From Bacteroidota bacterium (GTDB lineage: Bacteria; Bacteroidota; Bacteroidia; Chitinophagales; Chitinophagaceae): a stretch of DNA of 64,000 nt. Of this stretch, positions 35,360 through 44,627 are shown in pieces; the first letter of the stretch is position 1; every line of letters begins with the position of its first letter. The stretch lies in NCBI GenBank assembly GCA_030706635.1, contig JAUZOD010000009.1, positions 1 through 64,000 of the forward strand, given 5' to 3'. Under the pieces are notes generated by a model, which ran no database searches, was not told the origin of the DNA, and was given only the letters and a program-made list of their open reading frames with translations. The translations under genes were made by a program, and so were the position numbers.

Positions 35360-35423
35360 ATTACTAAATGCATCGCATTATTCCAAATTGTTGTTTAACA
35401 CAGCAGCCATTAGTTTTGCAGGC

Positions 35424-37670
35424 ATGATCGCATTTGCTCCCCTTATTGCTGAAAAATTAAAAATTCGGACCCAACAGGCAGAAACTGTATTGACACTACT
35501 TGCTGAAGGCGCTACCATTCCCTTTATTGCCCGTTACCGGAAAGACAGAACAGGGGCACTGGATGAAGTTCAAATCCAGCAGATTCAGGATGAATCAAAA
35601 ATATTGAAGGCGTTTACCGAAAGGAGAACGGCGATCGAAAAGTCGATCAATGAGCAGGAGAAAATGACCGCTTCGCTGCAGGAAAAACTGGATCATGCGC
35701 TAACCCTCGTTGAACTGGAAGATATTTATCTTCCGTATAAACCCAAACGGAAAACAAAAGCACAGGCTGCCCGGGAAAAAGGATTGGAGCCGCTGGCTCT
35801 CCTGATACTGGAGCAAAAATCATTGGATCTGCAGGCTACGGCGGAAACCTTCATCAGGGATGAAATAAAAACAACAGATGAGGCACTGCAGGGCGCAAGG
35901 GATATCATTGCTGAAATGGTGAATGAACATGAAACCGTGCGTGCCCGCCTGCGTAAACTTTTTGAAGAAACAGCAAATCTTGAAAGCAAGCTGCTGTCAG
36001 GAAAAGAAACGGAAGCGGTAAAGTTCAAGGACTATTTTGATTATTCAGAAAAGATTTCCAAGGTCCCTTCACACCGGATTCTGGCTGTACTGAGGGGGTT
36101 TATGGAGGGATTTCTCCGCATGGATATTTCCCCCAGGGAAGAAGAGGCACTTGAGCTGACTGCTGAAGTATTTATTAAAAGTTCCGGAACTCCTGCAGAT
36201 GAAATAAAAAAAGCCATCAAAGACAGTTACCGACGTTTGTTACAGCCCGGGCTGGAAAGTGAATTCAGGATGGCTTTAAAAACAAAGGCCGACGAAGATG
36301 CCATCATGGTCTTTGCGGAGAACCTGCGACAGTTATTATTGAGCTCACCGCTGGGATCAAAACGGATCCTTGCCATTGATCCGGGTTACAGAACGGGTTG
36401 TAAAGTGGTGTGCCTCGACGAACAGGGCAACCTCACCCAAACGGATTTAATTTTCGTGCATGAACCGAACCGGATACAGGAAGCGGAAAATAAAATACGG
36501 AACCTGGTGACCCGCTGTAATATTGAAGCATTTGCCATAGGGGATGGAACGGCAGGCCGCGAGACGGAACAGTTCATCAAAAAACTAGACCTGGGAATCC
36601 CTGTTTTTTTGGTGAACGAAGATGGCGCATCCGTCTATTCCGCATCGGAAACGGCACGGGAAGAATTTCCTGACCATGATATCACCATCCGGGGAGCCGT
36701 TAGTATCGGAAGAAGACTGATGGATCCGCTGGCAGAATTGGTAAAAATCGACCCGAAGAGCATCGGGGTCGGCCAGTATCAGCACGACGTAAACCAATAC
36801 CGTTTAAAAGAGAAACTCGATCAGACGGTGATCAGTTGCGTAAATGCCGTGGGCGTAAATCTGAACACTGCGGGAAAACAACTGCTGGGTTATGTAAGCG
36901 GAATAGGAGAGGGCCTGGCCGAGCATATTATCAAATACAGAACGGAGATCGGAAAGTTTACCAACAGGAAACAATTATTGAAAGTCACCCGCCTGGGTGA
37001 GAAAGCCTATGAACAGTGCGCGGGTTTTATGCGGATCCCGCAGGGCGACAATCCGCTGGATGCAAGTTCCGTGCATCCGGAAGCCTACCCGGTTGTGGAA
37101 AAAATGGCAAAGGATTCCGGCGTGGATGTGCACGCCCTGATCGGAAATGAAGAGCTGATAAAAAAAATCAATCCGAAGCAGTATATATCTGAAACATCCG
37201 GCGAGCATAGTATTAAAGATATATTGAACGAGTTGAGAAAGCCGGGCCTGGATCCGAGAACTGGTCTCGAGGTTTTTGAGTTTGCCGCCATATTCAAAAT
37301 AGAAGATGTTCAGCCTGGCATGATCATTCCGGGTGTTGTGACGAACATCACGCGGTTCGGGGCATTTGTGGATATCGGCGTTAAACAGGATGGCCTGGTT
37401 CATGTGAGTGAGATTGCACACCGGTATATTACCGATCCGAATGAAGTACTGAAGCTAAATGACAAAGTTCAGGTAAAAGTAACAGAGGTGGATCTGCATA
37501 GAAAACGAATCGCACTTTCCATCAAGCAGGCAACGGAACAGCCCGCTAAAAAACGAATTAATGCTGCAAATCCGGGTCAAAAAAAGACGGCTCCCGACAA
37601 TGTTTCCATGGAGGACGCCCTGAGTGCGCTCAAAATGAAATTTAAATCCTCCGGTCGTTCGGATCGGTAA
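35424..37670 (+). CDS. tex: Tex-family S1 RNA-binding protein
   Basis: A 748-residue Tex/YqgF protein. Recognisable parts are the N-terminal helical domain with EGATIPFIARYRKDRTGALDEVQ, the YqgF RNase H-like domain at RILAIDPGYRTGCKVVCLDEQG, tandem helix-hairpin-helix segments (LLGYVSGIGEGLAEHII), and the C-terminal S1 domain (IIPGVVTNITRFGAFVDIGV). The ATG at 35424 was preferred over the one at 35304 inside the preceding gene, since the family begins close to IAEKLKIRTQQAETVL. Tex binds nucleic acid and influences transcript termination or degradation. Confidence 0.93.
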   Translation: MIAFAPLIAEKLKIRTQQAETVLTLLAEGATIPFIARYRKDRTGALDEVQIQQIQDESKILKAFTERRTAIEKSINEQEKMTASLQEKLDHALTLVELEDIYLPYKPKRKTKAQAAREKGLEPLALLILEQKSLDLQATAETFIRDEIKTTDEALQGARDIIAEMVNEHETVRARLRKLFEETANLESKLLSGKETEAVKFKDYFDYSEKISKVPSHRILAVLRGFMEGFLRMDISPREEEALELTAEVFIKSSGTPADEIKKAIKDSYRRLLQPGLESEFRMALKTKADEDAIMVFAENLRQLLLSSPLGSKRILAIDPGYRTGCKVVCLDEQGNLTQTDLIFVHEPNRIQEAENKIRNLVTRCNIEAFAIGDGTAGRETEQFIKKLDLGIPVFLVNEDGASVYSASETAREEFPDHDITIRGAVSIGRRLMDPLAELVKIDPKSIGVGQYQHDVNQYRLKEKLDQTVISCVNAVGVNLNTAGKQLLGYVSGIGEGLAEHIIKYRTEIGKFTNRKQLLKVTRLGEKAYEQCAGFMRIPQGDNPLDASSVHPEAYPVVEKMAKDSGVDVHALIGNEELIKKINPKQYISETSGEHSIKDILNELRKPGLDPRTGLEVFEFAAIFKIEDVQPGMIIPGVVTNITRFGAFVDIGVKQDGLVHVSEIAHRYITDPNEVLKLNDKVQVKVTEVDLHRKRIALSIKQATEQPAKKRINAANPGQKKTAPDNVSMEDALSALKMKFKSSGRSDR

Positions 37671-37700
37671 CCGGGTATCGGTTGACCGGGTCTTTACAAA

Positions 37701-38216
37701 TTATTTTGTAAATTTTACAATAGCCAGGACGCCCCCGAGAATTGCAATAAGTTGTGCAATACCGGTCCAAAACATGGCTTTATAGGTATCCGCCCTGGAT
37801 TGTTCAATTTTGAGTTCAAGATTATGAATATCATTTCCGATTTTGAATTCAAGATTATGGATATCGTCTTCCAGTTTGAGTTCGAGATTATGGATATCAC
37901 CTCCAAGCTTGAATTCAAGATTATGGATATCGTCTTCCAGTTTGAGTTCCAGATTATGAATATCACCTCCAAGCTTGAGTTCAAGATTATGGATATTGTC
38001 TCCCAGTTTGAGTTCCAGATTACGAATATCAGATCCGAGATTGAATTCAAGTTGATGAGCATCCTCTTTGGTTGCCAGCAATTGCTTTTGGCTTTCTGCT
38101 TCAGATCCTGCTACTTCCGCTACAGCAAGTACAAAATCAGCTGCTTTGTCGTCAGACAGGCTCAACTCCTTTCTGAAGAGATCATACAGCCTGATTTGAT
38201 TAATGCTCATGTCCAC
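37701..38216 (-). CDS. Hendecad-repeat coiled-coil membrane protein (CCDC90/DUF1640-like)
   Basis: Residues 1-50 are helical (YDLFRKELSLSDDKAADFVLAV), then eight perfect-length 11-residue repeats run from 52 to 139 (consensus DIHNLELKLGG), and a C-terminal membrane helix closes the protein (about 145-168, MFWTGIAQLIAILGGVLAIV). An 11-residue period gives a right-handed coiled coil. The layout (N-terminal head, coiled coil, C-terminal anchor) resembles the DUF1640/CCDC90 family linked to membrane-anchored trimers. The 33-bp DNA repeats are listed separately. Function unknown. Confidence 0.75.
   Translation of the reverse strand: MDMSINQIRLYDLFRKELSLSDDKAADFVLAVAEVAGSEAESQKQLLATKEDAHQLEFNLGSDIRNLELKLGDNIHNLELKLGGDIHNLELKLEDDIHNLEFKLGGDIHNLELKLEDDIHNLEFKIGNDIHNLELKIEQSRADTYKAMFWTGIAQLIAILGGVLAIVKFTK
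37800..38063. repeat. 33-bp tandem repeat, eight copies, inside a gene
   Basis: Eight units of 33 bp encode the 11-residue repeats of the coiled-coil gene. Adjacent units differ by a few bases and alternate between two sub-types (GGD and EDD at the repeat boundary), indicating duplication of unit pairs. Copy number is likely to vary between strains. Confidence 0.85.
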
Positions 38217-38506
38217 AAAAATAAATTTTAATCTAACCTAGTGCTTTGTCTTATATGCTAAAGGGTTAAAAAACGGTATTTTGGTCGTTATTGAAGTATG
38301 CGGAAATCCAGACGCAATTGATTGAAATACTTTTGGATAATCTATCCATAGCCTGTTAGTCAGTTTATTGTCCGGAGCCATGGGAAAACCCTGTATTTCC
38401 GCAACCTTTTTATCGTAAATTACGTAGTACTAACCAGCAGGGCTCAACTTCTATTCTTCCTTTGGAAATCAACTGTTCTCCCATGTAGCCTTAACAACAT
38501 TGTCTG

Positions 38507-40948
38507 ATGAAATGCAGATTGAGTGTTTTGCTGCTGTTTATTTGCTGCCGGTCTTTTTCCCAGACGCAAGCCTGTCCGGTAAATATCGATTTTGCCAGCG
38601 GCGATCTCACTCATTGGTATGCATATACCGGGAATAACGGGGCAGGCAATGGTCCCACTGCCATTATTCAAAAGTATGACTCCAATAACAGCGCGCCGTC
38701 GGGAACAAGAGGTGCGAAAACCTTACCGGAATTTAACCTGGGTTCTGTTCCGGGTATTCAGGTGATCACAACCAGGTCGAATGACCCCTTTGGCGGTTTT
38801 CCGACCATTCCCACGATCAACGGCTATAGTTATAACTATTCCATACTGCTGGGCTCCACGTCGATAACACGGGGAAATGGCATGAACGGTACAGGCGGCG
38901 GCGGATATGTCCGCGGCGTCAGTTACAGCATCAGCGTGCCGCCAGGACCCGCTACGGAGCCCTATACCATGACTTATGCATACGCCATGGTTCTGGAGAA
39001 CGGAACCCATATATCCAGCCAGCAACCGGTTATTTCAGCCACGCTGAAGACGCCTGACAGTGTGATCAACTGCGCTTCGCCCAGTTATCTTCTGCCTACG
39101 TTTAACAACGTAACGGAGGGAGGGAGGGGAGCGACATTGGACAGCGCTGCGGCAAAGCGCAATGGGTTCAGCGTGAGTAACCAGCCTACCCCAAATGCCA
39201 GTTTTGATCCGAATGGCGGTACGGGCGGAAACCTGCGGGACGTCTGGACAAAAGGCTGGACCGAAGTCACTTTTGATCTCTCTGCCTACCGGGGACGAAA
39301 GGTGAGCCTTACCATTGAAGCAGACAACTGCGTGCCCGGCGGCCATTTTGCCTATGCTTATATAGCTATCCGGAATAGTTGTGCAGGGCTGATGATCAGC
39401 GGGGATTCTCTGGTCTGCTACAATACGGCTGTAACGTATTCAGTGCCTGCGCTGGCGGGCGCTACATATAATTGGATCGTACCCGGTACCTGGACCCTTC
39501 TTTCTGCCGATACAAGCAATATCATTCAGGTTAAATCAACTGCGACCGGTGGCGCCGTTAGTGTAAGGGAGCAAAATAGTTGCGCCAATTTAACCGACAC
39601 GATCCAGGTAAAAACGCTTCCATCACCGGTTGCCGGTAACCTGGAGGGATCCACCGCGGTTTGTGCCGGTGAAAACAGCAGCACGCTCAATCTGTTTAAC
39701 TACTCCGGCGTTATCGGTAACTGGTTGTCTTCAACGGATAGCATTGACTGGTCTCCGATACCCGATATTACATCTGTGTATATCGCAGAAAATCTCAATA
39801 CGACCACCTTGTACAAAGTGGTGGTTGGAAAAGGCACGGTATGCCCGCCGGATACCAGCATAGCGGCGAAGATAGCGGTGGATCAAAAAACGGTGGGCGG
39901 ACAGATTGATCCTCCGGAGGCGACACTCTGTTCCGGGCAAACTGCAGGAGAAATCCTGAATCTTACCGGAAATACGGGCTCCGTGCAGAACTGGCAATAT
40001 TCTGCCGATGGAATAACCTGGCTTGATCTTAATCCTGTCAATGCCAGCCTTACCAACACGGTAAAAGGCATAACGGAGTCAACACAATACCGGACGATTG
40101 ATAAGAATGGTGTTTGTCCGCCGGATACCAGCGCACCCGCCAGTATTGCTTTTAATCCGGTTGCTTTCCCGCAGGCATCAACGACCCCGGCAGATACTAC
40201 AATTTGTTTTGGGACTCCCGCATCACTGGAGGCGAGTATTGATATAGGAACCAGTTATACCTGGATTCCCGCCATAACCGCCAGTGGGAATATCAGCAGT
40301 ACGCCATTCCGTTTTGTCAACCAGGTGACGCCGGCCGCCACGTCAGAATATGTTTTGCGGGTGCTGAATAATGGTTGCCCGAATCCTTTGCTGGATACTT
40401 TTGATGTTGAAGTGCTGGCTAAAGTAGTTGTAGATGCGGGTAGGGATACATCGGTTGTTGTTGGCGAACCCCTGCAACTTCAGGCTTATTCCAGCGATGC
40501 CGGTCCGGATTTGTTTTCCTGGCTTCCGGCAACCGAACTCAGTGATCCTTCCATTGCCAATCCGGTAGCCATATACAGTTTTGGTGATAACCTGATAAAA
40601 TATACGGTGAAGGCGACCAACGCAGCCGGATGCTCCGGGCAAGGTTCTATTACAGTGAAAATCTTCAAAACAAAGCCGGATATTTTTGTGCCCAATGCCT
40701 TTACGCCGGGTCTCGCCGTCAATGCAGTATTCCGGCCAATACCGGTGGGCATCTCTTCTTTACAATATTTCAGGGTTTATAACCGGCTGGGCCAGCTGGT
40801 TTATAACACAACTGCCATCGGCAACGGATGGGACGGCTCTTTGAATGGGGTGCCGCAGGCCAGTGGCGGTTATGTGTGGATGGTTAAAGGAACGGACTAT
40901 ACTGGCAGCCCGGTAATTAAAAACGGAACGATGGTCCTGATCAGATAG
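38507..40948 (+). CDS. Type IX-secreted large surface protein with gliding-motility C-terminal domain
   Basis: An 813-residue extracellular protein: signal peptide (MKCRLSVLLLFICCRSFSQ), an N-terminal beta-sandwich (NIDFASGDLTHWYAYTGN, similar to lectin-like or LamG-like starts), then several immunoglobulin-like or PKD-like repeats with paired cysteines (YNTAVTYSVPALAGATYNW, and similar), and a C-terminal segment from about 720: IFVPNAFTPG, FRVYNRLGQLVY, GWDG and GTMVLIR. The last is the gliding-motility-associated (type B) type IX sorting domain. The protein is therefore exported by T9SS and probably attached to the surface; ligand unknown. Confidence 0.88.
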   Translation: MKCRLSVLLLFICCRSFSQTQACPVNIDFASGDLTHWYAYTGNNGAGNGPTAIIQKYDSNNSAPSGTRGAKTLPEFNLGSVPGIQVITTRSNDPFGGFPTIPTINGYSYNYSILLGSTSITRGNGMNGTGGGGYVRGVSYSISVPPGPATEPYTMTYAYAMVLENGTHISSQQPVISATLKTPDSVINCASPSYLLPTFNNVTEGGRGATLDSAAAKRNGFSVSNQPTPNASFDPNGGTGGNLRDVWTKGWTEVTFDLSAYRGRKVSLTIEADNCVPGGHFAYAYIAIRNSCAGLMISGDSLVCYNTAVTYSVPALAGATYNWIVPGTWTLLSADTSNIIQVKSTATGGAVSVREQNSCANLTDTIQVKTLPSPVAGNLEGSTAVCAGENSSTLNLFNYSGVIGNWLSSTDSIDWSPIPDITSVYIAENLNTTTLYKVVVGKGTVCPPDTSIAAKIAVDQKTVGGQIDPPEATLCSGQTAGEILNLTGNTGSVQNWQYSADGITWLDLNPVNASLTNTVKGITESTQYRTIDKNGVCPPDTSAPASIAFNPVAFPQASTTPADTTICFGTPASLEASIDIGTSYTWIPAITASGNISSTPFRFVNQVTPAATSEYVLRVLNNGCPNPLLDTFDVEVLAKVVVDAGRDTSVVVGEPLQLQAYSSDAGPDLFSWLPATELSDPSIANPVAIYSFGDNLIKYTVKATNAAGCSGQGSITVKIFKTKPDIFVPNAFTPGLAVNAVFRPIPVGISSLQYFRVYNRLGQLVYNTTAIGNGWDGSLNGVPQASGGYVWMVKGTDYTGSPVIKNGTMVLIR

Positions 40949-40958
40949 TCATTGCGCT

Positions 40959-41153
40959 TTATCTGATATTTCCTTTTTTCTTTTCCGTGTTCGTGGATGA
41001 TCCTGATTTTATTCTTCCAGTTTCTTTTAATTGATTTTGCAGGAGCCATTCAATCTGGCCATTCACGCTCCGGAATTCATCCGAAGCCCATTTCTCGAGC
41101 GCTTTATACACCGCTTCGTCTGTCCGGAGAACAAATGTTTTTTTACCGGTCAT
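40959..41153 (-). CDS. Arc-type ribbon-helix-helix DNA-binding protein
   Basis: The 64-residue protein starts with a beta-strand TFVLRTDEAVYKALEKWASDEFRSVNGQIEWLL: the strand, then helix, turn (SVNGQ) and helix are those of Arc/CopG-type repressors. The tail is disordered. It lies 66 bp downstream of the patatin gene on the same strand, suggesting one transcript, and could repress it or act elsewhere. Antitoxin-type partner not seen. It converges with the T9SS protein with 10 bp between. Confidence 0.75.
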   Translation of the reverse strand: MTGKKTFVLRTDEAVYKALEKWASDEFRSVNGQIEWLLQNQLKETGRIKSGSSTNTEKKKGNIR

Positions 41154-41219
41154 GCCTTCCCCTTATTGGCCTTAACCGAGCCGACATATTTCCCAAAAAA
41201 TATGAGCGTTCTGGCTGGT

Positions 41220-42260
41220 TTAATCGTGCTGAATGATCTTGCGGGCAATTTCATTCAATGTGCCGGCATGATCCGTGACATAGGTAAGGCCGGCCTGGTA
41301 GAGATTGCTGATGTTTTCGGGCGTAGCAATATCCATTTCGGAACAGGCTTCCTTTAGCCCCGGTTCCAGGCGATAATAGTCGCCTTGGTCGGCGGCATCC
41401 AGGGAAAGAAAAATCTGACGCAGCTGGTAGTCCACCGTTTCCGAATTGCCCGACATCAGGATATCGATTACCGGTTCCAGCCAGCCGATTTCTCCGGCAT
41501 AACGCATGTGCTGGTAGTGGTAAGGTTTTTTTACGGAACCGGTGCCAATCGTTACGATCAGCATTTCTCTGGCGGAAGGGGCATCGGGTTTTCCGGATTC
41601 ACGAAGAACGGTGGAAAATGGCGTTTTCCGGGCTTCCGCAAAGGCGCAGAGAGTTGGGTTATTGGCAAACACCCCACCATCAATCAAAGACCAGATCTGT
41701 CCTGAAAGGGATGTGATGTGCGCGGGTTCAAAATACGTGGGCGCTGCAGCGGTGGCCCGGGCTACGTCCCGCACTTTAAAATTATAGATCGGATCTTCTC
41801 CGGCATCGCTGCTGGTAAAAAAGACCGCCTTGCGATCAGTCATCTCGTAGGCGGGAATCAGGCTTGGCTTAATCAGGTCCGAGAGATTGGTTTCGCCACA
41901 ATATTCTCTTAGCAGTTTTTCCAGGGTAGTGCTGTGAAATTTGGAATGAAATACGCCTCCTCCGCTGGAAATTTTTTCCAGCAGGGTACGCTTAAAAATA
42001 GATTCTCCCTGATTCAGGTAAAGGTTCAGTGCATCTTTTGCTGCGTATTTTGCTTTTCCGTTTTCATCTGGCATCAGATAAAGGCAGCTGAGTATCCCGC
42101 CCGTGCTGGTTCCTGCAATCATGTCGAAATAGTCCCCGATTTTCCGCGGGCCTTTCGGATCTATCTTATTGATCGCTGTCTCAAGGTAAGAGATAATGGT
42201 TCCGGGAAGAATACCGCGAATTCCTCCGCCATCTATGGAAAGTATTCTGATTTTTTTCAT
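41220..42260 (-). CDS. Patatin-like phospholipase
   Basis: The 346-residue protein has all patatin hallmarks: the oxyanion loop DGGGIRG at 10-16, nucleophile Ser52 in GTSTGG, and catalytic Asp194 in DGGVFANN; the hydrophobic residues around each also match. The extended C-terminal half (DSFxx-like IGWLEPVIDILMSG and LEEL helices) resembles the CBASS effector CapV and related bacterial phospholipases, but no cGAS-like cyclase is next to it, so a defence role is not supported. It may degrade membrane phospholipids or lipids taken up. No signal peptide: cytoplasmic. Confidence 0.9.
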   Translation of the reverse strand: MKKIRILSIDGGGIRGILPGTIISYLETAINKIDPKGPRKIGDYFDMIAGTSTGGILSCLYLMPDENGKAKYAAKDALNLYLNQGESIFKRTLLEKISSGGGVFHSKFHSTTLEKLLREYCGETNLSDLIKPSLIPAYEMTDRKAVFFTSSDAGEDPIYNFKVRDVARATAAAPTYFEPAHITSLSGQIWSLIDGGVFANNPTLCAFAEARKTPFSTVLRESGKPDAPSAREMLIVTIGTGSVKKPYHYQHMRYAGEIGWLEPVIDILMSGNSETVDYQLRQIFLSLDAADQGDYYRLEPGLKEACSEMDIATPENISNLYQAGLTYVTDHAGTLNEIARKIIQHD

Positions 42261-42414
42261 GGAATTGACGGTTATTGATCAAAGGTAAATATTTGGGAAG
42301 TGCTGAATGTGCTTTAAACAGCCGTTGTGTTTTCGCATGGCCTGATGCAGGAATGTTTTGCGGCGCTTAACTTTGCGACTCTGAACTTTATTTTTATAAT
42401 TTTAATGGATTGGT

Positions 42415-43200
42415 ATGGATATTTCAATAAAGGGGAAACATGCTGTCGTCTGTGGCAGCACGCAGGGCATTGGATTTGCAGCAGCCAGGGTACTCGCGGC
42501 GCTTGGCGCCCATTGCATATTGATAGCCAGGAACGAGGCTGCTCTGGCGTCTGCCGTTGCTGAGCTTCCGACGGAAGATGGGCAGCAGCACCGTTATGCA
42601 ACAGCGGATTTTTTGGATCCCCGGCGGGTTCGTGAAGCGATTGCGGGCATCGTGCGAGAAGTTAACGTAGAGATCCTGGTAAATAATACCGGGGGACCAA
42701 AGGCCGGGCCCGTGCTGGATGCTGCTCCGGAAGTTTTTGAAGAAGCATTTCGTCAGCACCTGGTCTGTAATCAGATACTGGTGCAGCATGTTGTTCCCGG
42801 AATGAAATCGGCGGGTTATGGAAGAATCATCAACATCATTTCCACTTCCGTGAAGACGCCGCTGCAGAATTTAGGCGTTTCCAATACGATCCGTCTGGCC
42901 GTGGCGTCCTGGGCAAAAAGCTTATCTAATGAGGTTGGGCAATTTAATATTACCGTCAACAATGTGCTTCCTGGATTAACGGAAACGGCAAGGCTCAAAG
43001 GCCTGATTCAGCATACAGCTGCTTCCGAGATCAGGTCGGAAGCTGAGATCCGGAATCAAATGATCGGAAGTATTCCGATGAAACGCTTTGGCAATCCGGC
43101 CGAAATTGCCCAGGTGATCGGATTTCTGGCTTCGCCGGCTGCGTCTTACGTTAACGGAACAAATATCGCGGTGGACGGAGGAAGGACGCCGGCATTTTAA
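42415..43200 (+). CDS. SDR family oxidoreductase with altered catalytic motif
   Basis: A 261-residue short-chain dehydrogenase: cofactor loop GSTQGIG (residues 16-22), NNTGG in place of NNAG, and the C-terminal AEIAQVIGFLASPAASYVNGTNIAVDGG. The expected catalytic Tyr-x3-Lys is not there: the segment after ISTSVKTPLQNLGV reads SNTIRLAVASW, with Ser and Arg at these places. This variant is known for a subgroup of bacterial SDRs of the BKR-like type. A different catalytic acid, or loss of reductase activity, must be considered. It is followed by an alpha/beta hydrolase, 53 bp away. Confidence 0.85.
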   Translation: MDISIKGKHAVVCGSTQGIGFAAARVLAALGAHCILIARNEAALASAVAELPTEDGQQHRYATADFLDPRRVREAIAGIVREVNVEILVNNTGGPKAGPVLDAAPEVFEEAFRQHLVCNQILVQHVVPGMKSAGYGRIINIISTSVKTPLQNLGVSNTIRLAVASWAKSLSNEVGQFNITVNNVLPGLTETARLKGLIQHTAASEIRSEAEIRNQMIGSIPMKRFGNPAEIAQVIGFLASPAASYVNGTNIAVDGGRTPAF

Positions 43201-43252
43201 TAAACCTTCATCGAAAGCGAATGAATCCGGCGGGCAGGAAAATAGATAAAGC

Positions 43253-43903
43253 ATGAACCTGTATTTTATCAGCGGTCTGGGTGCAGACCGAAGGGTGTTT
43301 CAAAAACTGATTATCCCCAGATCATTTGTCGTCCATCACATCGACTGGATCCCGGTGGTTCAGGATGAAACCCTTTCCCAATACTGTGAAAAACTCGCCG
43401 TTCAGATCAACCAGGCGCAACCTTTTATACTGATCGGCTTATCGTTTGGCGGCATCATTGCCATAGAACTTTCCAAACAGATAAAACCATTGCAGACCAT
43501 TCTTATTTCCAGTATCAGCAGTCCGGAGGAAGTGGGCAGGGTTTATATCGTTTTGGGAAAATTAAGAATACAGCGGATCATCCCCATTCGTTTTTTACTT
43601 ATGCCATCGGCGATCCTGTTCCGGTTATTCGGAGCGCATACTAAAGAAGAAAAAATGCTGATGAAGCAAATTCTCGCCGATACCGATCCGGATTTCTTCC
43701 GGTGGTCGCTGAAACGGATGTTTTCATGGAAAAATGAATGGAAACCCGAGCGCCTGGTGCATATTCATGGAACCAGCGATAAAATCCTTCCGTACAATGA
43801 AAAGATGCAGGCCATTAGGGTGGAGGGTGGAGAGCATCTTATGGTGTACAGCAAATTTGAACAGATCAGCGGATTATTGCAGGAGCATTTATTGGTCGGG
43901 TAA
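43253..43903 (+). CDS. Alpha/beta hydrolase
   Basis: The 216-residue enzyme has the nucleophile elbow GLSFGG with Ser64, the preceding strand FILI, and a terminal VEGGEHLMV providing the catalytic histidine; the acid is likely the Asp in HGTSDKILP. It is short, without a lid domain. The substrate is unknown. It may be co-transcribed with the SDR gene. Its stop directly abuts the stop of the convergent MgtC gene. Confidence 0.82.
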   Translation: MNLYFISGLGADRRVFQKLIIPRSFVVHHIDWIPVVQDETLSQYCEKLAVQINQAQPFILIGLSFGGIIAIELSKQIKPLQTILISSISSPEEVGRVYIVLGKLRIQRIIPIRFLLMPSAILFRLFGAHTKEEKMLMKQILADTDPDFFRWSLKRMFSWKNEWKPERLVHIHGTSDKILPYNEKMQAIRVEGGEHLMVYSKFEQISGLLQEHLLVG

Positions 43904-44539
43904 TTAAAACTCAAAGGTTTTAACAGCGGGATCCCGGAGGATGCTGTTGACAAATGCCAGATGGTTTTTCTCTGATCCTCTCACGATCCATTCTCCGGTC
44001 ATCAGGTTGTTTGATTTTGTTTCCCTTCCTCTTTTGAATTTCAGGTGGTGTTTTTTAAGCTGTTCCTCATAAACATGAAGAGTTTCTTCCTGATAATCGC
44101 AAACAATTTTATAATCCCGGGTCTGGCTGATCCGGTCGATCCATCCTTCCAGCCGGCTGAAGACCATCAGCATGACCAGGATTAAGGCGCAAGCCAACAT
44201 GGAGACCGATTCATAGCCGGCGCCGATGCCCATACCCAGGGCGGCCGTTGCCCAGATCATTGCGGCCGTGGTGATTCCATTTACGCCAAAATCGCCTTTA
44301 AAAATAACCCCCGCACCAACAAAGCCGATCCCTGTTGCAATATTGGAAGCGATGCGGTCGGGGTTTCCGTTCGCTCCGATCAGTTGGGAGAAAATAGTAA
44401 ACAGGGTTGAACCCAGGCAGATCAGCGTCAGGGTCCGGAAACCGGCCGACTTGCTCCTGTATTCTCTTTCCGCCCCAATGAGTCCACCGACCACCAGCGA
44501 TAATAGCAGTTTTTCAATAATCTGATCCGGCAGGGGCAT
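43904..44539 (-). CDS. MgtC/SapB family membrane protein
   Basis: The first 130 residues hold four to five hydrophobic helices with the MgtC signature: LLSLVVGGLIGAEREYRSKSAGFRT, IGFVGAGVIFKG, then VNGITTAAMIWATAALGMGIGAG. The cytosolic C-terminal domain from about 140 binds no known ligand. MgtC proteins regulate ATP synthase or magnesium homeostasis in pathogens; here a general envelope or ion role is more likely. The upstream PepSY-like gene is 88 bp away on the same strand. Confidence 0.9.
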   Translation of the reverse strand: MPLPDQIIEKLLLSLVVGGLIGAEREYRSKSAGFRTLTLICLGSTLFTIFSQLIGANGNPDRIASNIATGIGFVGAGVIFKGDFGVNGITTAAMIWATAALGMGIGAGYESVSMLACALILVMLMVFSRLEGWIDRISQTRDYKIVCDYQEETLHVYEEQLKKHHLKFKRGRETKSNNLMTGEWIVRGSEKNHLAFVNSILRDPAVKTFEF

Positions 44540-44627
44540 AAATGGTTTATATCAGTATGAAAGTTCGTGATTGCCAATGAACTTTCCAAGCTGATAAAAA
44601 AAAGCTGTGCATTCCGGTTTAATTGGT

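Noticed and set aside
37752-38231. 159-codon plus-strand frame with repeats
   Set aside because: Antisense reading of the 33-bp repeats; the minus-strand protein has head, coiled coil and anchor and is clearly the real one.
41220-42260. CBASS-type defence system around the patatin gene
   Set aside because: No cGAS/DncV-like nucleotidyltransferase, no HORMA/TRIP13 or E1/E2-JAB genes nearby; only the effector-like fold is shared.
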